A DNA stretch of 64,000 nt from assembly GCA_035235625.1 (NCBI GenBank), contig CP141140.1, positions 56,601,351 through 56,665,350 of the forward strand, read 5' to 3'. The notes beneath the pieces were generated by a model, which was given only the letters and a program-made list of their open reading frames with translations, did not search any database and had not been told where the DNA came from. The position numbers and the translations under genes are program-made. Below are positions 1 to 12,300 of the stretch, piece after piece. Numbering within the stretch: position 1 is the first letter of the stretch; the number at the start of each line of letters is the position of its first letter. The stretch comes from Saururus chinensis. Lineage: Eukaryota; Streptophyta; Magnoliopsida; Piperales; Saururaceae.

Positions 1-1115
1 TCAAGATTAAATGATGTGGTTTAAAAAAAAAGGCACCTAGTCGGTGGTATACAATAGACTAAGCTTTCCACAGTACAGGCATTGCAAGGTTTGATGGTCA
101 TGAATACTTGCGACTTTGTCAGCTTATGAAGATCAGCCGCTGCAAGATGGCATAATTTTGATATTGTTGGTCGATTTCTCTATAGCAAGAGAGAACAAAA
201 TGCATTGCACAATGAAATTTCCTTAAAGAAGTTTCTGATTCTGTATTTTATTTTTCATAAATCAAACTAGGAGCAGATGTATCAATAGTAAAGTCTTATA
301 CTATAGAAGATGCTTATACCTCCTCAGATTTCAAACCGTTTCTCACATTTCCTATGGGGTAATAGTACTCCTACAATAATAACTTTATTTAAATTTTAAA
401 ATAAATTAAAATAATAGAGCTATTAATATGGGACATAAGGAATATAAAGTAACAGCTTTTGTCAAATTCACTATATTGGGCAACCTATTTTCTAAAGGCA
501 AAGAGTTCCTAAAACAAAGCACGACATGCCAAAGAGTGAGCCAGGATATTTGTTTTTCTAAAAAAATGCTTGAAATTGCAAGCACCCAGCCTTGGAAGGA
601 CCCTTGAATTTTTTTTTAAAAGCTAGTTAGAATCTTGGACCTGGGATATTTGTAACTTGTATCTCCTGTGTTGGACCATGGTATGGGCTCAGGCCCACAT
701 AATTCACCCTTATTCATAGTGTAGGTAAGCGGTGAGCTGATATGGGCCAAAAGGTCTAAGGACAATGGGGGCAGTCACATTGACCCTATAAGAACCATCG
801 TGACACACATTCTTAAAGGACCCACATCTGACATACATGTATATTAAACATGTGACTAGGGTATACATATTTACCTTGTAGGGTCCATTCCTAGGATTTG
901 TGCATATGGTCAGACCCATAATTAGCAAATTATAAACCCTATCGCGGCCATGGTTGTATGAAGAGGCTCACACTGAGCCCTCATCTGTTGTATTAGGCCC
1001 TCTAGAGAATTCGTGTAGAGTTTAGATGTAGGCCTATGTTATTAAGCCCACTTAAGAAAGAGAGTATAAAAGACATAAGAAATGGAGGAAAGAGCCCTAA
1101 TATCTTCCCCTCTCT
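1..1115. repeat. Segmental duplication copy 1, left block (pairs with 23077-24255)
   Basis: This block aligns almost end to end with 23077-24255. Shared stretches include the start (ATGATGTGGTTT), the run containing ACTTGCGACTTTGTCAGC, and the end around GAGAGTATAAAAGA. There are many point differences and an indel of roughly 80 bp near 520. The copies are in the same orientation, so this is a direct duplication. The window begins inside it, so its left limit is not visible. No coding region was recognised in either copy. Homology stops near 1115, where unrelated sequence begins. Confidence 0.85.
1065..1072 (+). promoter_or_regulatory. TATA-like box kept in both duplicate copies
   Basis: TATAAAAG occurs here and at 24206-24213, in matching positions of the two copies and in similar context (GAGAG before it, a purine-rich run ending in GAGCCCTAA after it). 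It may be a promoter of a gene or element whose body was lost, since homology ends about 45 bp downstream. No transcript or ORF supports this. Confidence 0.3.
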
Positions 1116-1200
1116 CCCAACATGCCCCTTCTCCCTATGGATAGGCAAAGTGCAGGCTGCCTACAGGCCCACACCAGCGGGCCTAGCCCACCCAGCTCGG

Positions 1201-1270
1201 TACCCAACGGTTAAGAGCCGTTGGGTAGGGGCAAATGCCCCAATGGTTCTCAGAGCTGTTGGGGTATTTG
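1201..1270. repeat. Two back-to-back hairpins
   Basis: TACCCAACGG at 1201-1210 is perfectly complementary to CCGTTGGGTA at 1217-1226, with a 6-base loop. Immediately after, CAAATGCCCCAA at 1232-1243 pairs with TTGGGGTATTTG at 1259-1270 with one mismatch. They lie at the left edge of the block unique to duplicate copy 1 and may be the end of an unclassified inverted-repeat transposon. Confidence 0.6.
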
Positions 1271-1449
1271 TCCGAATGTGTTGGGGGCTTAGGATATTGT
1301 CCCCTCTTTTTTTAAATTTTTTAAAATTAAAATAACCTTATGTTTACAAAATTGCCACCTTCCTCACATAAAAACAATTTTAGCCTCAATAACAATCAAA
1401 TAACGGTCATATTTAAGGGTAAAAGAGTTAATTGTCATATTTGAAAATC

Positions 1450-1457
1450 TATAAATA
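1450..1457 (+). promoter_or_regulatory. TATA box ahead of hAT fragment
   Basis: TATAAATA is followed by a pyrimidine-rich leader with repeated CTTCTT units at about 1495-1540, a typical plant promoter and 5' leader layout. The hAT-type reading frame begins about 160-220 bp downstream. It is inferred to be the former promoter of that transposase remnant. Confidence 0.4.
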
Positions 1458-1640
1458 GGGGGAAGTGTTTGACATTCTCTTCACCCTTCCGTCTACTATC
1501 TATGCCTCTTCTTCTCTTCTTCTCTTCTTCTTTCATACTTTCAAGTCTCAAGCTCTTACTTACTTGAACTAGCTAGATCATGTTCCACCAAACATGGACC
1601 GAAGGACTTCACACAAGCACAATTAAGTTCCACGACTGCC

Positions 1641-1877
1641 TCTTCTGCTACTCTTAGTACTTTTTCTTTTAATCAAGATACTAATCGGAGGGAACTCATG
1701 AAGTATATTGTGCAAGCTGAGAAACCCTTCTCTTTTACCGATGACTTTAAGTTTGAGACATATGTGAAGACTTCTCTCAACCCGGCCTTCAACAAAATCC
1801 CACGTACCACATTGAGGAGAGATATTTTCAAGTTACACAAGGAGTGCAAGGTAGAGCTTGTGAAAACCCTAAGCTAA
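1641..1877 (+). pseudogene. hAT transposase fragment (N-terminal region)
   Basis: An open frame running to a TAA at 1875-1877 encodes a stretch with the hAT signature that follows the BED zinc finger. It reads RRELMKYIVQAEKPFSF, then a segment with SLNPAFNKIPRTTLRRDI. In plant hAT (Ac/Tip100-like) transposases the equivalent is 'mii.dE.PFsfve...F......NP.f..vsR.Tl..Di'. No BED finger, catalytic region or dimerisation domain was found nearby, so it is a fragment, possibly carried within a larger element. A TATA box lies upstream. The frame was called from similarity because no start codon is obvious. Confidence 0.6.
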
Positions 1878-4029
1878 TTTTGGGTAAGATTTGTAAGATT
1901 CCTGTACTTGAACCGGTCCTAATTAATTATGTTTAATTGTTTTTATGTAGTTTAAGTTGTTTTCTGATCAATTTTGATAATTTTTTTAAATAAAGGTAAT
2001 TTTAAAGTGTTTTAACCAAAAATAACTTCACATTCATAAGTTTTAAGTGATTCTAAACTATTTTTGAATTTTTAGGAATTTTTAGAATTTTTACATATTT
2101 TTCAAAAATTAGGGTTTAGGGGGACCCCCTTGTGGGCACCACGATTGAATTTAGGGTTTTTGGTCAAAAATATCCCAGACATAAAAGTAAGTCATTATAA
2201 AAAAATGTATAATTTAAGTCTAAATAGAGTTTAGGTGTGTTTTAACATAAAAATCTTATTTTTGGAAGGTTTCAGAGGTAATTAAAGGATTAATCTAACC
2301 CAAATCAAATGGAGAGGTAATGGGTTTTTAAATCTCAGCCTTGTTGTGGTAAAAATCTCAATTTTTATGGTTTTACTTAAATGGGTTTGGTTGATTAGGG
2401 TTTTAATGGTAGATTTATGAAATGCTAATTTTTTGCCTTAATTTCTTAGGGTTTTGCCTTGGAATGAGTTAAATTAGCTTTCTGGAATATTTGATTAAGT
2501 TTTGATGATGTATGAGGCTTAGGACGAAGGTTTTAAGATTCTTTAATGGTGTTTTGGTTTTGAATTTCGAAAGGAAGAAGAAGGTTTGAACTATTTGTTG
2601 GCGATCAATCAACCACACAACAAATGTTGCTGATTTTAAGGCTAGCCGATTAAATGGGGCCTTCTAGGCCGATCGATTGGCTACACAGCAGATTTGGCTC
2701 CTTTTGTTTGTGATGCACACTTTGGTGTTTTTACTCTATTTAATGATTCTAATGGTTATGAGAGGTATTTTATGTTGGAATTGAGCTACTGGAATTGTGT
2801 AAAATTTATGATGGTGACTTATGAAGTATGCTTAAATATTTGTTTATATGGTATTATATGTTGATAATTATACATGTTAACACATTGCATTACCTTAAAT
2901 CTATGAATGATGAAATTCTTATGATTAGAGCAAATTCCCAACAGGGGCATTTCATGGTAAATGATAAAATATGTCATCTTATAATGAGAATTAATTGTGG
3001 GTAATGATGTTATCATGTTATGGCTTCATATGTAGAATAATCATGCTTGTAGGAGTTGAGCATTTGATTTTACATAAATGGATTTAAATTTTATGATAGA
3101 TTTTACCTTGATTTTAGTTGATAATCGTGATTTAAATGTCTTAAAGCATGTGTGTATTACCTTATGAGCTTATGTCAAAGCATTGGTCATATGCTTAGTA
3201 TATGCATGAACACACACATGTAGGGAATCTACTATGATACCGTAGTTAATTATAATTCAATTATGATGCATGGGGGACTGATGGGAGCATATTTCATGTG
3301 TTGGAATTCATGTAGATCTTACTCACAGATGAATCATGATAGCATGTATTATGGAACAAACTTTATGAATGAAATTTTTCCGATGTTTAGCCGGAATTTA
3401 TTGATTGTATGCAATGATGTAAGATATGTGCCAGATTAATTGATTGGTGACTTAATTGGAATTTGGTTGGTTCAAAAGGAACATGTATACTCCCCAGGTT
3501 GAGTCTAGTTAAATTGAGTTATGTGGGGACAAGTTGTATATTTGTCTTGCGGATGAGATTATTGAAATTGTCATCTGGGCCCTAAAAATCCAAAGTGGTA
3601 TGCTTCGTGCACCGGCTACCATGTGTTCCAGGGTTCTTTGTGTGAGAATTCGGGCTCCCCCCACCCAGGAGATGTCCCTGGATAAACACACCTACTCTAG
3701 GTTCTCTATGTGAGAATATGACATCCTTGACTTGGATCATCTTAGGGGTTGACAACCCCAATTTCTTATAATTCCTATGTGGAAGTCGGGCCACGTCTCG
3801 CCTTTGTGGCCTTGACTGTGTCCTGCTTATGTGACAATGCTTGTAATTACTCTTTGATGGACGCATTCACTATTTGTGTTGATGCATATGTATTATGAAT
3901 GCTATACCGAGGATTACATGGATTGTGTAGGGACAATTTGACACACATGATAACGAATTATTATGCATGGTTGTATATCATGTGTTTGACACGTTTGTCG
4001 TACAGAGTGAATGAGGATGTGATAAGAAA
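1878..4029. other. AT-rich non-coding stretch of the copy-1 insert
   Basis: No gene was recognised. The stretch has scattered short ORFs without family motifs and a locally GC-richer patch at 3630-3830. It belongs to the roughly 6.5 kb block (1115-7690) that is absent from duplicate copy 2, so it is probably part of a mobile element or a composite of several. Confidence 0.5.
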
Positions 4030-4195
4030 GCATGATCTGAAATTATGTGAATGAGACACTATTATGCAGGTTTATGTGATATGAATGCATGATCTGAAAT
4101 CATGTGAATGAGACACTATTATACAAGTTTATGTGATATAGTTGCATAATCAAAAATTGTGTGAAAGACACTTCTTATGCAGGTTATGGTGCTAT
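4030..4195. repeat. 57-bp tandem repeat, about three copies
   Basis: Units start at 4030, 4087 and 4144. Each begins GCATGATCTGAAAT or a variant and continues through GTGAATGAGACACTATTAT. The third unit is more diverged. No coding sense is apparent. Confidence 0.75.
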
Positions 4196-4639
4196 CGTAT
4201 TTGATTTGATTAGATGTGTACAATTACCTATGCATGATGGATGTTTGGTTATAACTGGAATATTTATGACTTGATTTTGATAGGTGTGTCTATGCATGCT
4301 AGCTCTAATGTTTATGAATAAATAAGGGTTTAGCTAGGGAATGTCAGAAAATGGTATACCATGTCAATTATAGATTTGAATTGCTATATTGTCATGCTGC
4401 TATGTTTTTCTAATTATTGTCATCGTGTTCAAAACATTATTGAGTTTTATATTCACCCCACTTTCCTTGTTTTGTTTTAGGATCGCGCGACATGACGCAC
4501 AGACTTGCAGGATACATTATATGAGGAACGATATGACCATTCATGGGATTAATTTCCATCATGCCCTAATGGTATTTTATTTCCTTATTTTCATCTTTTT
4601 CAGACCTTGAGAACTCTATTTGGTGGATCATGTTTGTTA

Positions 4640-7085
<2,446 letters not shown>

Positions 7086-7759
7086 GAGAGTTTTGAACTC
7101 ATAATTTTATGATAGCATGCTTTGAATGAGTAGTAACATGCTAGGATTGTATGCTTCCATGTTTTGGATATTAAATCATGATTTTTTTGCATGATGTAAG
7201 AGAATGAATTGTGCCATGTTGAGATACATATGATATGTATATGAGTTGTAAGCATGTTTTATGTATGTGGTATGTGTATGCGTTAGTGATGGCTAGCAAA
7301 TATGTTAGTATGCTATGTATGTGTATTGTGTATGTGGGTAAGTTACATATGTGGACAGAAGTTTGGGCGATGAACAGTCTAGAGGGTTGGTATGGAGTTG
7401 GATGTGTAAGCATGTGACAGAAGACAACAGATGTAAGTGTGACAGGCGAAGAGTGGAGCGGATTGGTTTGGTTTGGTTTAGAGCGTATGTTAAGGGTTTA
7501 GTAAGTAAGAGGACTTAGGCTTGGAGCCTTATGGGGGTTTATTAGACAGTAAAAACATGCATAAATTATACAAGCATAATATATAGATTATGAATTGAAA
7601 AGTAAATATAATAAGTGAGGTATTAACTAAGAGGGTAATAACGGGAATCTACTATGAGGAGCTTAATTTGATGATTAGTGCAAATCCTCCGTATAGACTA
7701 GACCACAACCACAAAGATGCTAACAAACTATTTTAACTCTTTGTGGTGCACCAAATTAA

Positions 7760-8319
7760 GGGGTTATTGGGAGCAAATTTATTAAAAATGAAAGTAAAAT
7801 TTTTTAGAATTAATTTTAATAAATTACTCTTGAATAAGAATTACAGTTGGTAATAAAAAAATTAAAATAAATATAGATATTGCATCAAACTTATTTTAAA
7901 ATTTTTAAATTAATATAACTTTTTTAACTCAAATATGCATGTTTTTGGTATTGTTGCACTCTTAAATTTGAGCTTTATTAAACAAGATCTCACATGGGTA
8001 GATAATTTTAAAATTTTAAAGTGGGCACTACCTATCTGGCATAATTCTTGAGGTTCAAATTAATATAAATGGTAATAATCAAAAAATAATTGAATCTTTC
8101 ATTTGAAAATGATGGGCTAGGAGCTAGAATCGACAGAATGACCTCGCAAGGTGATTTGGCAATTTTAGTTTATTCTGACCGAAAACAGCCTTGAATCAAC
8201 TTTCAGGCAAAAATTTTAATTATGCCCACCTACTACACTAATTATGAGTCCGGTTATTCCGGACAAAACTCGGGCAAAATCACTTAAATCTTTCACAAAT
8301 TTTACACCCAAACAACCCC
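7760..8319. mobile_element. Tourist/Harbinger-like MITE
   Basis: The 560-bp element begins GGGGTTATTGGGAG and ends with the inverted CACCCAAACAACCCC. It is flanked on both sides by TAA (7757-7759 and 8320-8322), the TWA target duplication of the PIF/Harbinger superfamily. Duplicate copy 2 carries the empty site: near 25856-25866 the sequence runs CACCAAATTAAAAAATTC without the element. That makes insertion after the duplication very likely. It is AT-rich and non-coding. Confidence 0.8.
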
Positions 8320-8934
8320 TAAAGCGATTCAGTGCACCCTAAAATTGAGACCACCTAGCCCAAGATAATATTAAGGATTCATAGCACATTGAAATCATAG
8401 GTGAAGAAATTTTCCCTCTTCCTTTCTTCTTCTTCTTCCTCTCCAAATTTTTTCTTTCTTTCCTCTCCCTTCCTTTCACTACTTCCTCGTCCTCCGGCCA
8501 CTATCCTATCCTTCAATTGCGGCCTCTTCCTCTACCCACTACACTCTCCTTCGCCTCCACCCTATCTTTGTCTCAACCCCACTCCATCCTCCTCCTCCTA
8601 GCCTCCACCTTCTCCTCTTCTTAGAGATCGGGAGGGCTGGTTGGCCGCCGGTGCCTTGGTTGGCTAGGCCATGGCAAAATCATGTGGCTCAATAGTGACG
8701 GTCATTTCCATTATCATGCATCCAACACATTTCAGTGCACCTAAAATTTATATTAGGTGATCAATAAAAATATCATTAATATAAACTAAACTTGATAGAG
8801 AAGGTTGAAACCTAGAGGTAGTTTTGTCTAAAAATAAAAATATCATTAATTAACTATTTTAAAATACAATAGACAAGGTGACAAAATAATTCCCCTTTTT
8901 AGAGTTGGAGCCACTTTTCCTTTACTCCTTCTTA

Positions 8935-9089
8935 GGGGCTATTTGGAAGGCATTAGGGTTCAAGGAAAACACTTTCTCTAACAACTCTCCTCCTCATGAG
9001 AGTTGGAGGAGAAATTATTTTTTCTCCCTTAATGTGACATATTGCACTTAAAGGGGAAAATCGATTTCTCGTGCCTCCCAAATAGCCCC
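8935..9089. mobile_element. Tourist/Harbinger-like MITE (short copy)
   Basis: Terminal inverted repeats GGGGCTATTTGGAAGGCA and, at the right end inverted, TGCCTCCCAAATAGCCCC differ at one position. TTA flanks both ends (8932-8934 and 9090-9092). The corresponding element in duplicate copy 2 (26921-27467) is longer, so this copy has probably suffered an internal deletion. Confidence 0.75.
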
Positions 9090-9358
9090 TTATAGCCTAT
9101 TTAGTTGGCACTTTGGAAGAAAAAAAGATTTTTCCTTTAAAAAATATTTTCTTTCTCCCCCAACTCTCCTTATAAGAAGAATTGGTAAGATGAGTTGCAT
9201 AGAAATTACTTTTCCTAAACCCTGAAATCGCCTCCCACATAGGTTGTTTCTTTATTACACACCAAGGAGCGAGAGCCATAGTGTGGTGATCTAAGGGCTC
9301 TAGAGCTGATGCCTCTATTTCTTCATCAGTACCACTATAAGTCGAGCACAACTGCTAG

Positions 9359-9678
9359 TAGTGCTGCCACCAAGTCGGGTTCAAGTTTTGTCAAACCCGA
9401 ACCCGATACCACTTAAGAAAACTGTAACCTAAACCCGACCCGACCCGAACCTGACCTGTTTGACCCGAGTAAAATAAAAAATATTTTTAAAATATTTTTT
9501 ATATTTTTTTAAAATTAATATTAAAAAATATAAAAAAATTAAAATTTTATATTTATAATTATATTCGAGTTGGATCACTTAATACCCGAACCTGACTTGG
9601 TCAATTTTTAGAAACCAAACCCGACCCATTAGGCTCGGGTTAGGTTTTACTAGTTACCCATCCCAACTGGCATCCCTA
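9359..9678. mobile_element. hAT-type MITE, degenerate
   Basis: The left end reads TAGTGCTGCCA and the right end, inverted, TAGGGATGCCA, close to the TAGGGCTGCCA ends of the clearer hAT elements at 37911 and 38702. The interior is rich in CCCGACCCGAACC-type repeats, as is the nested element at 38702. Copy 2 of the duplication lacks it (near 27775). A clean 8-bp target duplication was not found. Confidence 0.55.
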
Positions 9679-9775
9679 GCCACCAGCCACCCAATTCCCA
9701 ATTGTCATAGGTTTTACTAGTTACCCAACCCAACTGGCATCCCTAGCCACCAGCCACCCAATTCCCAATTGTCAT
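9641..9775. repeat. 67-bp tandem duplication
   Basis: The segment starting TAGGTTTTACTAGTTACCCA at 9641 is repeated from 9708, nearly identical. It spans the right end of the hAT MITE and its flank, so it arose after that insertion. Confidence 0.9.
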
Positions 9776-10142
9776 TTGATGCATGATTGGGTATTGGGAA
9801 AAGCCTTTTTTGGCTTATAATTATTTACTCTATCACCAACTTAAGAAACCAAAAAATCTTAATTTATGAGTATCTGATATCGTTTGACAATTTGTCTCTT
9901 TATTATACCATGATACGAAATTGTATAACCTCTCCACAGTACGCAATTTTCATTTAAATGAAACTAAAAAGGAAGAGAACCTTGACAGTGGGCACTGCTT
10001 TCACCCTTCAAGTAAATGGGCTGCTTGGTGCAGTTTTGAGAGCAACGCTAATGTAACTAGCTTGCACGACGATATTTCACAACTCCGGCAAATACGTCAA
10101 GGTAAAATCCATGGTGTAAATGTTAGCATGTTAGCGTAAGTA

Positions 10143-10347
10143 ATATTCCCTTTATTTTATATTAATAATTATATTTTAAAAAATAATTTTATTAAATAAT
10201 AAAATCCACATATAAGAAAAAAAATAAGCTTATAAAATTATTTTCTAAGTAGCAAGTACCTAACCATTTATATTTAAAAAAACTAAAGTTAATAATATAG
10301 AAGAAATTGTCTTGTCAAATAAAGGTATTAATTTAGGACGGAGATAG
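10143..10347. mobile_element. Stowaway-like MITE (Tc1/mariner group)
   Basis: About 205 bp flanked by TA. The right end ATTTAGGACGGAGATAG is the inverse of the CTCCCTCCGTCC-type Stowaway terminus. The left end ATATTCCCTTTATTTTATAT is a degraded match. The interior is AT-rich and non-coding. Confidence 0.65.
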
Positions 10348-10349
10348 TA

Positions 10350-11217
10350 AACTATTAACTATATGCTTACGTGCACTAATATCTCAACGAACATATTTGA
10401 GTTTATACTTTATGCACACAAGGCATGTTCATGTCTATAAAAAACGAAATTCTAAATCATTTCACTTCAGTTTATAAAAAATATTTTCAGTTTTTTATTT
10501 GTAAAGTGTTAATCCACTAACTCCTCGACAACGACATGCACTTCTAAGTATTTAAACTATACATGCATCATCATCAGTATCATGGTCGAAAGAATTTCTT
10601 TCCCTTATTATTAGTATTGGAAATAGAAGTTGAGACATTTTTTCACTGAAAAAGTGATGGAATATGGATAATGCGTAATGATATTATATTTATATATGAA
10701 AAACATCAGTATGCAATTATATATTGAAAAATATGCACCTAGTACATGGCGAGCTGTTGCTCGAATCAGATAAGGGGGGCAGGTGGGTATCTCTTTATAT
10801 GTAATTTAACTTTAAGTCTTTAAGGATGAAGTTTTATTTATTTATTTATTTGAAAGATTGTACAGTTAGCAAATTATCTTGGAGGATGGCATCCTTATCT
10901 TTATGGTTCCAAAACTATAGCAAATATTTTCCCTTAAGTCACTACTTTTCTTCTATATTTGGCAATTAGAGAAGACAATCAAATTATACCACTGAGTATA
11001 ACAATGTTAAGTCTACTTCATTCATAACATCGATGAGAAGAACTCCACGAGCTTCTGTACGATCTGTGTGGCGCGCATTTTCAATTCACAGCCATGATTA
11101 GTTGGATTCTTAATTAGCCCATGGGTTATCAATACTCCCGAAATGAATTATAGCTAGGCAATTCACATCCTTTGTGTACATTAATCCTCTACCATCCGAA
11201 GTCCTTAACACAACAAA
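10350..11217. other. Non-coding spacer
   Basis: AT-rich sequence between the Stowaway-like MITE and the 66-bp repeat. I see no gene, RNA or recognisable element in it. Confidence 0.5.
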
Positions 11218-11349
11218 CTTGCATCCAAGTGATGAACCACCTTTGTGCGTCAACTTGTTGCCTTCCTTCGACCATGCCATTTTCTTGCATCCAAGTGATG
11301 AACCGCCTTTGTGCGTCAACTTGTAGCCTTCCTTCGACCATGCCATTTT
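11218..11349. repeat. 66-bp in-frame tandem duplication
   Basis: The unit beginning CTTGCATCCAAGTGATGAAC is present at 11218-11283 and again at 11284-11349 with few differences. As 66 bp is 22 codons, several frames stay open through both units. On the minus strand one frame gives a repeated ENGMVEGR..VDAQR.FITWMQ segment. No domain is recognised, so openness may be a by-product of the repeat length. Confidence 0.85.
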
Positions 11350-12300
11350 CCTTAAAGATTATCTCCCTCATGCATTCTATAGAGATTTTTCTATATTACC
11401 TGCCTAAAGAAGATAATATTTTATATTATCTAGTTTTTAAATTAAAATACTACCAAACCTAAACTTACACAATATTAGAAAAAATTTGGACAAAATTACC
11501 TCTGTCTAAGGGTTTAGGGTTTTATACCCATTACACCATCATATTTATACACAAACGACCCATCCAACTCACAATTTCCACATTATAATCAGTGAGAAAT
11601 GAATACACAACAAGAGTTCTAATTTCCAACCCATATGACCAGCAATTTCCAAAAACCAAAAGTCAATTTCCAAAGTCTGATCAGTGAGATGCGAAAAAAT
11701 TCTGTAACATCTGGTTTTTGTTATTTTTGACAGACAATCTTCAAATTTTCCTCGACGAAACGAGTTTCAGCCATGAAGTAAGGTTTTGCCTGAGTGTATA
11801 TTGACTTGCTCCTAGTAAAGCAGTTAACTTTGGCAAAGATCACCGGCCAATCATGGGGTCAATTCGACTTTGATCAATTTTTGTGTTAATGACCTTCTAT
11901 AGCTCTAATTTGTAGGTTTGTATACACACTTGTTCCTATATCATGTTATGGAACACACGATCATTTGTACTTTCATTCACTCAGTAGGTTTTTGTGTTAT
12001 CAATTATACAATATTTATTGTATCGTGTTATCGATAATACGATATACGATATAGAGATGTCATCATATCATGTATGTGTAGCATACATAACATGTTATTA
12101 ATAATAGATATTTGGCAAACAACATTCAATTGTTATGCTATCATGTATACGAAGGTATCATCTCGTAAAACCGATAACACAATATATGAACTTAGCGTGT
12201 ATTTGTATGCTAGTTACATAATGTAAATCAACACGACTCTTTAATTTTGGTCATGATCCATTGTTGATACACATATGTATAACATCTTTTACAAACAAAG

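Larger units (their letters stand above)
7690..10065. repeat. Segmental duplication copy 1, right block (pairs with 25795-28100)
   Basis: Similarity to copy 2 resumes at about 7690 (ACCACAACCACAA) and continues, with insertions and losses, to about 10065 (AGTTTTGAGAGCAACGC against ATTTTGAAAGCAACGC at 28050). The pyrimidine-rich block at 8410-8620 matches 25990-26215. Copy-specific differences are MITEs at 7760-8319 and near 9359-9678, and a 50-bp unit present once here but twice in copy 2. No gene was recognised. Confidence 0.8.

Noticed and set aside
4030..4195. Regular 57-bp repeat considered as a CRISPR-like array
   Set aside because: The units are contiguous without unique spacers, and the DNA is eukaryotic.
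8401..8601. Ser/Pro-rich ORF, repeated at 25955-26290
   Set aside because: It reads a pyrimidine-rich tract; the two paralogous copies do not preserve the frame.
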